From CAZCGA01 sp964498075 (GTDB taxonomy: Bacteria > Desulfobacterota > Binatia > HRBIN30), in contig CAZCGA010000006.1 in the NCBI GenBank assembly GCA_964498075.1, forward strand, positions 28,291-92,290: a DNA stretch of 64,000 bases, written 5' to 3'. Under the pieces are notes generated by a model, which was not told the origin of the DNA, ran no database searches, and saw only the letters and a list, made by a program, of their open reading frames with translations. This document shows positions 8,978-16,905 of the stretch, piece after piece. The position numbers were made by a program, and so were the translations under genes. Position 1 is the first letter of the stretch. Every line of letters starts with the position of its first letter.

Positions 8978-9247
8978 ATGAACGAGCTCGAAATCGCACG
9001 GTGGATGCAGCGAAACAACATTTCCGAGTTCTACCGCAAGACTTCCTACGATGGGCGGTTCGGTGGCCGAAAGGTGCAGATTGACATCTTCGACGGTACC
9101 ATTGTTGCCAATCCGGCTCATCGATACTACGCCACTGCCACAGCTGAGGATGGCACTACTGGAACGGGGAACAATGGAGCGACCGTTGACGAGGCGCTCG
9201 ACAACCTGTCGGCCCACCTTTCAAAACTTGGCCCGCAAAGAAAGTGA
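8978..9247 (+). CDS. Hypothetical protein
   Basis: An 89-residue protein with a strong ribosome site (AAAGGAGAGG ending four bases before ATG 8978). It begins with a short helix (ELEIARWMQRNN), then beta-rich sequence with FGGRKVQIDIFDG and a closing helix (EALDNLSAHLSKLG). The ordered 'ATVDEALDNL' tail is reminiscent of small HicB-like or phage accessory proteins, but the evidence is too weak to assign. Confidence 0.5.
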   Translation: MNELEIARWMQRNNISEFYRKTSYDGRFGGRKVQIDIFDGTIVANPAHRYYATATAEDGTTGTGNNGATVDEALDNLSAHLSKLGPQRK

Positions 9248-9300
9248 TCCGATCGTGTGCCGCCCTGCGATTTGAAACTAGGACACTTGAGCACCGCTAG

Positions 9301-9645
9301 CTATCGGTCGATCGTCTCACTGCGATCCGCATTGGCGCAGACCCTATTTTCTGAACTGCCGGGAGTGGCCCGACTCGGCATTTCGGTCTGGTAGGTGGCT
9401 TGCGTTTTGTAGTAGCCCTTGGCCTGCAAGCACCGTTCGAAGAAACCCTCCGGTGTATTTCCGCTGAGAACGGCGGCCAGGTCATTGCCGTAGTAACCGC
9501 TTTGCCTCATGTCGCGCTCGCACTCATAGCGATCACGGTCCCAGTCCGCCTGGTTGAAACCTGACTTGGTCCAGTAGACCGTCGCGCAACCAGTTAGTGA
9601 GCACGCGAAAGCAATCAAGACACCCACGGGCACAGCGCGCGCCAT
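9301..9645 (-). CDS. Small lipoprotein
   Basis: A 114-residue exported protein with a type II signal peptide: hydrophobic VGVLIAFACSLTGC, so lipidation is expected on Cys 20. The mature part has the pattern NQADWDRDRYECERDM and a second Cys near LQAKGYY, seen in small periplasmic lipoproteins of unknown function. GGGGGAACG just before ATG 9645 fits a ribosome site. Monocistronic on the minus strand. Confidence 0.6.
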   Translation of the reverse strand: MARAVPVGVLIAFACSLTGCATVYWTKSGFNQADWDRDRYECERDMRQSGYYGNDLAAVLSGNTPEGFFERCLQAKGYYKTQATYQTEMPSRATPGSSENRVCANADRSETIDR

Positions 9646-9755
9646 CGTTCCCCCGTTCAGCCGCGCGAATGCTACTGCTGAGGAAGTAAGGAAGTCAAAG
9701 GCGCGCGTTGTCCGGCTTCACGGCGACGGCCGCAGCGCTGGTGTCAGTACCGGTG

Positions 9756-10124
9756 TCAGTTGGCGATCGAAAGTGACCGCAATCGGTCGAACGTGGTCGA
9801 AGGCTCGCGGTGCGAGAAATCTAGCGAACGCGGGAAACCCACGTCAGTCGGGGCTTTCCCCGTCGCCTTGATCTCACTTTCAATCAGCGGGTCCCCAGTT
9901 CGAGTCTGGGGCGGCCCATTTCCTTCTCTTGGAAGGTCCAGCACTTCCCCACCGACTGCAACCGCCGTTCTCTCCGCGGCCAGCTCGGTGTCAGTTGGTT
10001 TCCGGTTCAGACGCTGCACGGCGTCAAGCTGGTGGGCCGGCGAGAAATGCGAGTAACGCAGGGTCATCGCAACCGTCTTGTGTCCCATCAGCTCTTGTAT
10101 GGTCCGAAGATCGACGCCGGCCAT
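9756..10124 (-). pseudogene. Tyrosine recombinase (phage integrase) C-terminal remnant running into a tRNA-derived site
   Basis: Only the end of the catalytic domain remains. It reads DLRTIQELMGHKTVAMTLRY followed by SHFSPAHQ, with the conserved H (GHK) and the nucleophilic Tyr in RYSHF. The upstream catalytic R and K/H boxes are missing; the sequence before ATG 10124 belongs to the PIN gene. The frame then runs on through QTRTGDPLIESE, which is the antisense of a tRNA T-arm and 3' end; this read-through is common when an integrase gene abuts its attachment site. Probably non-functional. Confidence 0.7.
9834..9920 (+). repeat. Direct repeat A with tRNA 3'-half (candidate att site)
   Basis: Pairs with a diverged copy at 12813-12900 in the same orientation; by eye about 85% of positions match over ~87 bases. 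The right part looks like the 3' half of a tRNA: loop cttTTCaa-type sequence, variable loop, T-arm cccag-ttcgagt-ctggg, acceptor strand gcggccc and discriminator A. The 5' half of the tRNA is absent. It sits in the C-terminal reading of the integrase remnant. Confidence 0.6.
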
Positions 10125-10141
10125 GACGTTACTGTCTAAAT

Positions 10142-10624
10142 TCAGACACTCGATGGCGACGGCGCTTTTTCGTGCACGCAGTTCCACGCCGCCAGGCTTT
10201 CCGTTCGAGTCGCCTTGACCAAGTCCCCATCTGTGGTGATGAGGACAGCGTCGGCGAGACCGGAGCGTTTCAGTGCAACGATTTGAAGCGAGTCGGAAAG
10301 GTCAATCGCGTACTTGCGGCTCAAGTCAGCGGCCTCATAGAACGTCGGGAGATCGGTGATGTCAATTGGTAGGAGCTTGACTACACGGCCGGTAATCCAC
10401 GCGCGGAGCATGTGTGCCTCGTTCACATATTCATTCTGAGATATTTCCTTGTATCTCCACTTTCGCTTGAGAACGCCCAGCGCTTCACCGAAGCAGAGTG
10501 ACGTCGTGTAGTAAGGTTCCTTGCCTCGAAGGAAGTCCGCCAATTCTGCAGACCCGGATTCGCGCAGCAGCATCTTCACCAGCGCGCACGCATCCAGAAA
10601 GCACGGCTGATCATCAATTTCCAT
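10142..10624 (-). CDS. PIN-domain ribonuclease (VapC-like toxin)
   Basis: A 160-residue protein with the acidic PIN quartet: FLDACALVKMLL (first Asp), SLCFGEALGVL (Glu), AIDLSDSLQI (Asp) and LITTDGDLVKA (last Asp). PIN proteins cut RNA with bound metal ions, most often as the toxin of VapBC pairs. No antitoxin reading frame is evident in the 170 bases upstream or the sequence downstream, so it is an orphan here or a chromosomal PIN of another role. It lies between integrase remnant and exported protein inside the repeat-bounded segment. Confidence 0.75.
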   Translation of the reverse strand: MEIDDQPCFLDACALVKMLLRESGSAELADFLRGKEPYYTTSLCFGEALGVLKRKWRYKEISQNEYVNEAHMLRAWITGRVVKLLPIDITDLPTFYEAADLSRKYAIDLSDSLQIVALKRSGLADAVLITTDGDLVKATRTESLAAWNCVHEKAPSPSSV

Positions 10625-10794
10625 GCGTGATGGCTAGCCGCCCCGAGCCTTGGCCGCAACCCTGCCGTTCTCCGCCAGCTCAGTGGTTCGACCGCCGCGC
10701 CGGCCACTTCGAGCTGATCTTCCCGCCAGGGATGATGCGCAATGTCGGCCCCCTTGCTGTCGCCGCCTTGCTATCTTCCGCGCCGTTGACGTGC

Positions 10795-11478
10795 TCAATG
10801 ACCGAGGGCGCAGTTGACGGCGGTGATGAGTTCAGCGGGTGTCACGCTGCCGTCGCCATTGCAGTCCCCGCAGCACGAAGCGGTGGTGCTAGATACGGCT
10901 CCGATGCGGACCGGGGGTGTGAACTCCTTCGCTAGATCGAGGAGGGGCAACGCTCGCACCGCCGTGACCGGGCTGCTGAGCTGCGTGGGTTTTCCTACGT
11001 GGCACTCTGCCGTGGAGTTGTCACCGAACGACTGCGGCATGATCTGCTTGGGCGTGGCCGATGGATCTGGAATGTAGGCGGTTCTCCCTGGCGGTCCTAG
11101 TATCGCCAGCTGAACTATCTCGGGAGCGTTGCCCGCGTCTGGAATCACATATGGGACTCCGGAGCAATCGCTGGACTCAAATAGGATGTTCACGGCATCG
11201 AGTCCTTGGTTCCTTGTCTCACCTTCGAGGCGGTGCGTGAATCCGGTGTGCAGCCGAAACATGTGGCCACTAGCTTCTAGGACCACCTCGTACGTGAGTA
11301 TCGACGCCCGCTGCCCATAGTCTGGGTCGGGGAATGCCCATACCACCCCGCCCACCTTCTTCCCGTTGGCGTCAACGACGGCGAGCGCGTCGACCGACTT
11401 GAACGTTTGTGCATCGACTGCGTACGCACAGAGTCCGAGCGTCATGGCTAGAATGAGTCCCCTCCCGAGAGTCGTCAC
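10795..11478 (-). CDS. Secreted protein with C-terminal dockerin-like module
   Basis: A 227-residue exported protein. GTG 11478 is chosen since GGAGG lies seven bases upstream; the longer frame starts at TTG 11493. Residues ~5-24 form a signal peptide ending VDAQ. The middle is beta-rich and of unknown family. The last ~25 residues are CCGDCNGDGSVTPAEL then ITAVNCALG, a calcium-loop plus helix resembling half of a type I dockerin. The same module occurs in two larger exported proteins in this window. AT-rich sequence at 11500-11520 may hold its promoter. Confidence 0.65.
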   Translation of the reverse strand: MTTLGRGLILAMTLGLCAYAVDAQTFKSVDALAVVDANGKKVGGVVWAFPDPDYGQRASILTYEVVLEASGHMFRLHTGFTHRLEGETRNQGLDAVNILFESSDCSGVPYVIPDAGNAPEIVQLAILGPPGRTAYIPDPSATPKQIMPQSFGDNSTAECHVGKPTQLSSPVTAVRALPLLDLAKEFTPPVRIGAVSSTTASCCGDCNGDGSVTPAELITAVNCALGH

Positions 11479-11911
11479 GGCGGCATCCTCCAACGGTTGA
11501 GATTAGATTATTACCATTGCGGTGCGGCGGCTGAAGTGTTCCAGCGGCGACCGCTGCGTGGCCCTCCCTGGGAACGTCAGACGGACGCTCTCCGGCGCGA
11601 GCATGCTCGCCTCCGGTGCGACCTGTCAAACGGAATCAACTATGCAGGAGCCCCGACACGCTAGCCGTCTCACAGCGCCTGCGTTCGGCGGGATTCGAGC
11701 GCGCGATAGCCGGCGCGATCCGCAACGTCTCGGGCACACGGAAGTGCTGACAAGCGGAACATTGCGGGAGACCTTGCTCAGCGGCGGGCGCACGGGGAAC
11801 CATGGGGGCGACGACGAACCGCAACGGGGAACACCGCAGGCGCCCACGACCCTGCGATCGGGAACCCGCCCGTTCAAGTTGCGGCTGATTTGGGATTCGA
11901 AGCCGCGGTGG
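11479..11911. other. Intergenic stretch without a supported gene
   Basis: No frame here shows a family match, a credible start or matching codon use. The only notable sequence is AT-rich (gattagattattacc, ~11504-11518), which stands out from the GC-rich surroundings and is oriented to serve as promoter for the minus-strand secreted protein. Confidence 0.4.
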
Positions 11912-12712
11912 TCAACTCTGCGCCTTGTTATTCACAAGGGCAGCCACGAGGTCCGCTAGAAGGTCTGCGGCTTGAGCCTCAGCAACCCCGAGAAAGGCAG
12001 CCGTATTTTGGCGTTTCACGCTCACGTCAATACTCAGCGAATTGAAGCTGTCCAGCACCCTACGTACGAAATCCTGACGGTTGGTATCACTGACAAACCC
12101 GAAGGGGTTGACCACATGGGCCGTGATTCGGTCACCGCCCTTGAGAGGGACGGAGTAGTCTTGCACGAGCGAGAGGCCGTGGAGCATCGTAAGAAAACTG
12201 GGGTCACGGCGTACCGTCTCGGACATGCAAGCCATTGCGCTCGGACAGCACCAGACGAACGCGCCCTGGGCCAGTTTCTCCGCTTCCGCCGCCTCATCTA
12301 TCGCCGGTCCTACGATGAACCGATCTTCCATTTCAAACTCGCCTACTGAGATTGCGCCGCGATAAACCAAGGGCGGATCGGGGTGATCGATCGCAGCGGC
12401 GATCGCAGCAGCAGCGGATGTCGTGACCCAGGCGAGGGCAATGAAATTCTCTGCTAGTCGCAGCGCCTCAGCCTCCGCCAGGTTCGTCGGCCGCGATGCT
12501 TGGCTCTCCATGTGACAGCCCAGGATGACCGTATCAGAGAAGAATCTTACCCAACTCTCTCGATGCAAACTCTCCTGCCCGACGGGAGTCTGAACCTCTT
12601 CCGCTCTGGCAACAAGTGCCTTCAGTTTTGAAAGCACTGCCCCCGCTTGGTGATGGCGCCAGATTCCCTTGAACCCGAGCGTGTCGAGGAAGGCTATTGC
12701 TCCGTGCTTCAT
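11912..12712 (-). CDS. Class III nucleotide-cyclase-like (guanylate/adenylate cyclase fold) protein
   Basis: A 266-residue soluble protein that appears to be a single cyclase-homology domain. The order of motifs fits class III cyclases: AIAFLDTLGFKG near residue 5 (first metal Asp), RFFSDTVIL near 57 (second Asp), YRGAISVGEF near 118 and FIVGPAIDEAAEAEKLAQGA near 130, which parallels the GxxVNxAARLExxA segment. No regulatory or membrane domain is attached. Stand-alone cyclases of this kind can make signalling nucleotides, including in anti-phage signalling, but no effector gene is next to it. Whether it is catalytically active is uncertain, since the base-recognising residues cannot be placed by eye. 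Confidence 0.55.
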   Translation of the reverse strand: MKHGAIAFLDTLGFKGIWRHHQAGAVLSKLKALVARAEEVQTPVGQESLHRESWVRFFSDTVILGCHMESQASRPTNLAEAEALRLAENFIALAWVTTSAAAAIAAAIDHPDPPLVYRGAISVGEFEMEDRFIVGPAIDEAAEAEKLAQGAFVWCCPSAMACMSETVRRDPSFLTMLHGLSLVQDYSVPLKGGDRITAHVVNPFGFVSDTNRQDFVRRVLDSFNSLSIDVSVKRQNTAAFLGVAEAQAADLLADLVAALVNNKAQS

Positions 12713-12812
12713 TCGCGCAGCCTACCAACGAAGCCGCCAGTTTCCCACGGAGCGTCTAAGACGGTTGAAAGCGGCCGAGGGGTCGTGCAGGGAGAACCGA
12801 ATCAACATCAAG

Positions 12813-12900
12813 GAAACCCAGGTCAGTCGCGGCTTTCCTCATCGTCCTTGATCTCACCATTTGATCAGTGGGTCCTCAGCTCGATCTGCGGCGGCCCATT
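12813..12900 (+). repeat. Direct repeat B, diverged copy of the tRNA-containing repeat
   Basis: Same order and orientation as repeat A 2979 bases to the left, with gaaaccca-gtcagtcg-ggcttt, cttgatctcac and gcggcccatt shared. The tRNA-like part is degenerate: the T-arm no longer pairs well. It lies in a 498-base stretch (12713-13210) with no supported gene. That stretch also holds, at 12994-13020, a 27-base copy of the 3' end of the DUF4440-like gene found intact at 14138-14647. Confidence 0.55.
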
Positions 12901-13210
12901 TTCTTCTTGCCTCTCGATCACCACAGCTGGTCCGCGGCGTTCTCAAGATCGGGTCGTGAGGAGACACGTGGCTCACGACCATCGCGTGCGGGACGACCGC
13001 CTACGGATTCGTCGGGACGACGGTTTGCTGGCGTCCGACGCACCATATCGGCAGCCGGACACTTCGGCTTCGCCCTGAGAAACCAGATCAGCTCAGGGCT
13101 GATGCAGCGGTTCCCGCCTTCCTTCGAAGGAGGCGCAGCAGAACGCAGACGCGACGCGGCCTTCCAAACCTCACCCGCCCCCCTTCTTTGAGCGGCGCCG
13201 ACGGCACCGC

Positions 13211-13417
13211 TCACGGCTCAATCGGCCACGGCCGCTCCCACTCACGCATCGCGCGGCGTTGGCGAATGATCGGATAGACGCGCTGCTGCATGTCCAACAG
13301 CAGGCGAATTTTTTCCTTCAGCGGAAGCTGGGCGCATCGGCGGTGCCAGGACGCTTGCGCCGACCACTGCGCAGCAACGAACTCCGGGGACGGACGCGGT
13401 CGATGCTCGCCAGCCAT
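13211..13417 (-). CDS. Small hypothetical protein paired with nucleotidyltransferase gene
   Basis: A 68-residue basic, helical protein (LPLKEKIRLLLDMQQRVYPI, then IRQRRAMREWERPW). ATG 13417 lies four bases after the stop of the nucleotidyltransferase-like gene, so the two are cotranscribed and probably coupled. Small helical partners commonly follow this type of nucleotidyltransferase; they are thought to be toxin-antitoxin-like sets, but a role for this protein is not established. Confidence 0.55.
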   Translation of the reverse strand: MAGEHRPRPSPEFVAAQWSAQASWHRRCAQLPLKEKIRLLLDMQQRVYPIIRQRRAMREWERPWPIEP

Positions 13418-13421
13418 GGCA

Positions 13422-13931
13422 TCATCCAACGATATGGTGCTTCTGCAGCAGCGCCTGCAGCGCCGCGTCGTCGAGGCACCCCGATTGCCGTAACACCTCG
13501 ACGCGTTCTCGCCGCTTCGCCCCGCCCGCCTGCAACCACAGGGCCGCGAGGTACTCCGGCCGCATGACTCGGAACGGAACGCCGTCCAGCTCCTGCACTT
13601 GGGCCGTCTCGATGGCTTCGTCGCCCAGCGCATGCGGCGACACAATGAACTGAATCGGCGTCCCGTGAATGATGACGTGCTCGGCAACCACTTTGAAACC
13701 GCGACTCCGGACCGCAGCGTACAGCGGCTCGAGGGAGATGATCGGAGAGGTAGCGTGGGGAAGGAAGATGAAGACATCGAGGTCGAAGGTCACGACCGGC
13801 TCTGCCCAAAACAGCATCGCCATTGCGCCGCCAACGGCATACTGCTCGATGACACCATGTTCCCGGAGCTCATTGAGCACGCGGAAGGCATCAGACAGCT
13901 TTGGCACACCTGGAGAGTGACCCGCACGCAT
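13422..13931 (-). CDS. Nucleotidyltransferase-fold protein (AbiEii/DUF6036-like)
   Basis: A ~169-residue protein with the minimal nucleotidyltransferase pattern: YAVGGAMAMLFW (the GG loop) near residue 32 and TFDLDVFIFLP (metal-binding Asp-x-Asp) near 49, then LSPLY..AAVRSRGF-type helix and PEYLAALWLQAGGAKRRERV near 140. Such proteins transfer NMP groups to RNA or protein in toxin-antitoxin systems such as AbiE and MntA-HepT. ATG 13931 is taken as start; GTG 13907 is possible. It heads a two-gene unit with the 68-residue partner. Confidence 0.65.
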   Translation of the reverse strand: MRAGHSPGVPKLSDAFRVLNELREHGVIEQYAVGGAMAMLFWAEPVVTFDLDVFIFLPHATSPIISLEPLYAAVRSRGFKVVAEHVIIHGTPIQFIVSPHALGDEAIETAQVQELDGVPFRVMRPEYLAALWLQAGGAKRRERVEVLRQSGCLDDAALQALLQKHHIVG

Positions 13932-14137
13932 CGCGAGGTCAACCCTTCGGCGTCCCCCCACCGCCGCGAAGCCCTCCAGCGACCACCGCTGTTCTCCACG
14001 GCGGCGTTATCGGAACCTCGCCGACTCGAAGGCGGGCGCGAAGCAGATCCGGGTGACCACCGCGATGCCCAAGCCCGCTACAACCTCACTCTCCAAGGAC
14101 GGCCACGGTCATCACCGCCGGCGGCTTTCGCGACCGC

Positions 14138-14647
14138 CTACGGATTCGTCGGGACGAGCGTTGCCTGGCGCGCGATCAGCCGCCAGTGGCCGTCTTGCTG
14201 CGCGTAGACATCGGTGTAGCGGCGATTCAGCGTCTTGCCCGCGTTCTTCCCGCTGCCGTTGGGGACGAGCGTCTCCACGCCCATCGCGATTGCGACCTGG
14301 CCGTGCACGGCAACCCGCTCGGTGCGGCGTTCCAATTTCGTCAACTTCAACTGCCCGGATTTCACGAAACCCAGCACCTCGGCGCCGGTGCGGATGTTGT
14401 TACTGGAAGCGGTGACGAGAAGGTCCCGCGCCCAAAGGCGTTCGAGCGCGGCCGTGTCGCCATGGAGCAGCGCCTCGGCTTCCTGCTGCTCGATGGCCCG
14501 GATCTCCTTCTCGATCTGACTGGCGCTGGGCGATACTTTGCTCGGTGGCGCGACGGCCGGCGCTTGCGCCGACGCTCTGGAATGGGCGGCGGCCATCAAC
14601 ATGGTGACGACCAACAGCGGAACGAAGGCAGTGGCAGCTCTTGGCAT
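14138..14647 (-). CDS. Exported DUF4440/SnoaL-like (NTF2-fold) protein
   Basis: A 169-residue protein with an N-terminal signal peptide (FVPLLVVTMLMAAAHSRASAQ) and a Pro/Ala spacer. The NTF2-like cone domain follows: IRAIEQQEAEALLHGDTAAL and LERLWARDLLVTASSN are the family's opening helices, and RRYTDVYAQQDGHWRLIARQ its final strands. These domains bind small hydrophobic ligands or act as isomerases; here periplasmic and of unknown ligand. The last 27 bases plus flank recur at 12994-13020. Confidence 0.7.
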   Translation of the reverse strand: MPRAATAFVPLLVVTMLMAAAHSRASAQAPAVAPPSKVSPSASQIEKEIRAIEQQEAEALLHGDTAALERLWARDLLVTASSNNIRTGAEVLGFVKSGQLKLTKLERRTERVAVHGQVAIAMGVETLVPNGSGKNAGKTLNRRYTDVYAQQDGHWRLIARQATLVPTNP

Positions 14648-14689
14648 TCATCCATCTCCCGTTGCGGAGAGGGATAGCACGCCTTCGCA

Positions 14690-14945
14690 GCGCATGTAAG
14701 AGCACGAGCCGTAGTGGCGCGGCGGGGCGTTGCACACAAAGTCGGACGGGCTCGACCTGCAGCAGCGGACGCGGCGAATGAATTCGCGCGCTACGAGGAG
14801 CACCAAGTCGCCCTCCGGCGACTCCCCACCCAACCCCGAAGAGCATCGGTGGGCGGGGTTGGGAGCCTGCGCAGGCAGGCTTGGCGCCTTTCGTAGCGCG
14901 CGGTTTCAACCGCTGCGCGGAGACGGCGCAGCGCGCATGCCGGAT
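14690..14945. repeat. Intergenic inverted-repeat region
   Basis: The 307 bases between 14648 and 14954 hold no gene. They contain opposed units: gcgcgctacgagg near 14788-14800 faces tttcgtagcgcgc near 14890-14902; a GC hairpin (ctcccaacc region against ggttgggag) lies between them, and cctgcgcaggcagg near 14868 is a palindrome. This looks like a dispersed palindromic repeat and may also stop transcription from either side. Confidence 0.45.
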
Positions 14946-14954
14946 TCTTCAGGG

Positions 14955-16859
14955 TTAGACTTTCCGACTTCTGACGGCGGCTACCGAATACTTAGGATGC
15001 CAAGTGGAAGCGGCGCCGAGGCCAGTTCTCCCGACCAGGACATCGATGAGGTACGGTTTGCCTTCACGCGTACTCTTTATCGCCCTCTCAATGGCGGGTG
15101 CGATCTGACCCGGCGCACTTATGACCTCTCCTTTGACGCCGAAGCCAGCCGCCACTTTCGCAAAGTCCACATCTGGATCCCCAAGGTAGCAGGTCATCTC
15201 CTTGCCAGTCTGCGCCTGCTTGCCGCCCTGCCTCAGGATTCTGTTGCGCGGACCGTTGTAGCTGCGATTGTTGAAGATGACGACGATGACGGGAACCTCG
15301 TAGCGGGCCATCGTCCAGAGCGATTCAGCTTGAGCAAACATGAATCCGCCGTCGCCTTGCAACGCAACCACTTGACGGTCAGGCTGCGCGAGCTTCACGC
15401 CGATCGCGGCGCCAATACCCCAGCCGAGCGCTGAACCGGTCGTTTTACCAATCTTGCTTTTCTCTCCCGGTGCGAAGGTAAATTGTTCCAGCCACCTGTC
15501 GAAGGCGAGCTCCAGCACAATGATGCCGTCCTTCTCCAGGCGCTGATTCAATTCACCCGCCACCCGCTCCCAGCTCGACGGATGGTTGTTCCACCTCAAT
15601 CGAGCTTCCTTTGCTCGCTGGGCGCGTAGTTTCTCCGTGTATGCTTTGGTCGCCGCAAAGCGAGAGCTGCTAATCTCCTCAAGTCTGGCTTTGGTCGCAA
15701 CGCTCTGTATTGCAGCAATCACATCGCGCGCCGCCTCTTTCACATCGGCAACTATACCCACATCGGTGGGAACGACCCTGCCGATCATGTCGGCGTCGAT
15801 GCTGACGTGAATGACTTTGGCGCGGCTCGGTATCATGCCATCGCGGAACGGCATCTTGGCGCCAAGGTTCACGACCAGATCGATCTTCTCGGGATAGGGC
15901 ATTGGCCATCTGTAGTCGCCCAGGAACAGTGGATGGTTGGTAGGAAAGTCATCAAACAGCATCTCTCCTTGAGCCACCGGTATGGACAACCGCTCAGCCA
16001 GCTGCACGATCTCAGCTTTTCCGCCGGATCGGGTTACCTCGGGGCCGACAATGAGGATTGGACTGGTGGCCTTGATGAGCAATTGTGCGGCGTCCTCTAC
16101 TGATCCAGGATCGGGCTTCACCTTGGGCCTAATCATAAATTTGTCGTGATCAAGAATGGCGGCTTTCACTCGCGTCGCCGATAGCACGTCCTCGGGAAAT
16201 GCCAGGGTAACCGGGCCTTCGGGTGGAGTCGAGGCGATTGTGAATGCCCGACGCGTTATCTCTGGTATTCTCTCCGCCTGTTCAACACTCCATCTCCACC
16301 GGGTGAAGCTGGCCGACGGGCTCAGAAAATCGTCCCATTCCTCGAACGCATCACGACCTCCGAGGAGTCCGGTCGGTTGCCGCTGAGAACCAATGACGAT
16401 TGGGGTGCGGTCCTTCCAGGCGTTGTACATGTTATTGAGGGTGTTCGGAAAGCCAACACTGTCGTTGACGGTGAAAGCGACCTTGCCCGAAGCCAGAGCG
16501 TAGCCTTGCGCCATCGAGATCATCTGTCCTTCCTGCGGCGCTTGGATCACCTGTACATCGGGCCGATCAACCAATGCATCGAAAATGGGATAGGTGCTTG
16601 AGCTCGTACAATTGAAAATGAACCGTACCCCCGCTGCCCGGAGTTGCTCGACCAGCAATTCCCCGCCTGTTCCTTCGATTACGGTTACAGAGGGGGCAGC
16701 TCCCGGAGTCGAGCCCACTGACTCAGCATTCACCAACGGGGTCAGCGAATCCAGAATCGATGTGGCGGCGGCGACGCTGAATCCCCAATTGGCCATGCTG
16801 CTGATGAATCTCCGTCGGGAGAGCCTCTTGTTCAAGTATGCATTCACGAGTTCTCTCAT
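14955..16859 (-). CDS. Tat-exported thiamine-diphosphate-dependent enzyme (acetolactate synthase-like)
   Basis: A 634-residue protein of the three-domain ThDP family. ATG 16859 is chosen because GGGAGG sits eight bases upstream; ATG 16865 would leave only two. The N-terminus has a twin-arginine signal (SRRRFISSM plus hydrophobic stretch, residues ~15-45), unusual for this cytoplasmic family. The PYR domain has the activating Glu in IQAPQEGQMISMAQGYA; a middle FAD/ADP-type domain spans ~260-400; the PP domain has the metal/ThDP motif GDGGFMFAQAESLW ending IFNN. Relatives include acetolactate synthase and benzoylformate decarboxylase; the substrate here is unknown. It follows the sulfatase-like gene by 46 bases. 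Confidence 0.75.
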   Translation of the reverse strand: MRELVNAYLNKRLSRRRFISSMANWGFSVAAATSILDSLTPLVNAESVGSTPGAAPSVTVIEGTGGELLVEQLRAAGVRFIFNCTSSSTYPIFDALVDRPDVQVIQAPQEGQMISMAQGYALASGKVAFTVNDSVGFPNTLNNMYNAWKDRTPIVIGSQRQPTGLLGGRDAFEEWDDFLSPSASFTRWRWSVEQAERIPEITRRAFTIASTPPEGPVTLAFPEDVLSATRVKAAILDHDKFMIRPKVKPDPGSVEDAAQLLIKATSPILIVGPEVTRSGGKAEIVQLAERLSIPVAQGEMLFDDFPTNHPLFLGDYRWPMPYPEKIDLVVNLGAKMPFRDGMIPSRAKVIHVSIDADMIGRVVPTDVGIVADVKEAARDVIAAIQSVATKARLEEISSSRFAATKAYTEKLRAQRAKEARLRWNNHPSSWERVAGELNQRLEKDGIIVLELAFDRWLEQFTFAPGEKSKIGKTTGSALGWGIGAAIGVKLAQPDRQVVALQGDGGFMFAQAESLWTMARYEVPVIVVIFNNRSYNGPRNRILRQGGKQAQTGKEMTCYLGDPDVDFAKVAAGFGVKGEVISAPGQIAPAIERAIKSTREGKPYLIDVLVGRTGLGAASTWHPKYSVAAVRSRKV

Positions 16860-16905
16860 GATCATGGCCTCCCGTGTGTTGCGCGTTGCTCTGCCTGGAC
16901 CGGCC

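Noticed and set aside
9834..9920. Intact tRNA gene at the integrase end
   Set aside because: Only the part from anticodon loop to 3' end fits; the D-arm and 5' acceptor strand are missing.
11912..12712. Complete Pycsar anti-phage system
   Set aside because: No membrane or TIR effector with a cyclic-nucleotide-binding domain lies beside the cyclase-like gene.
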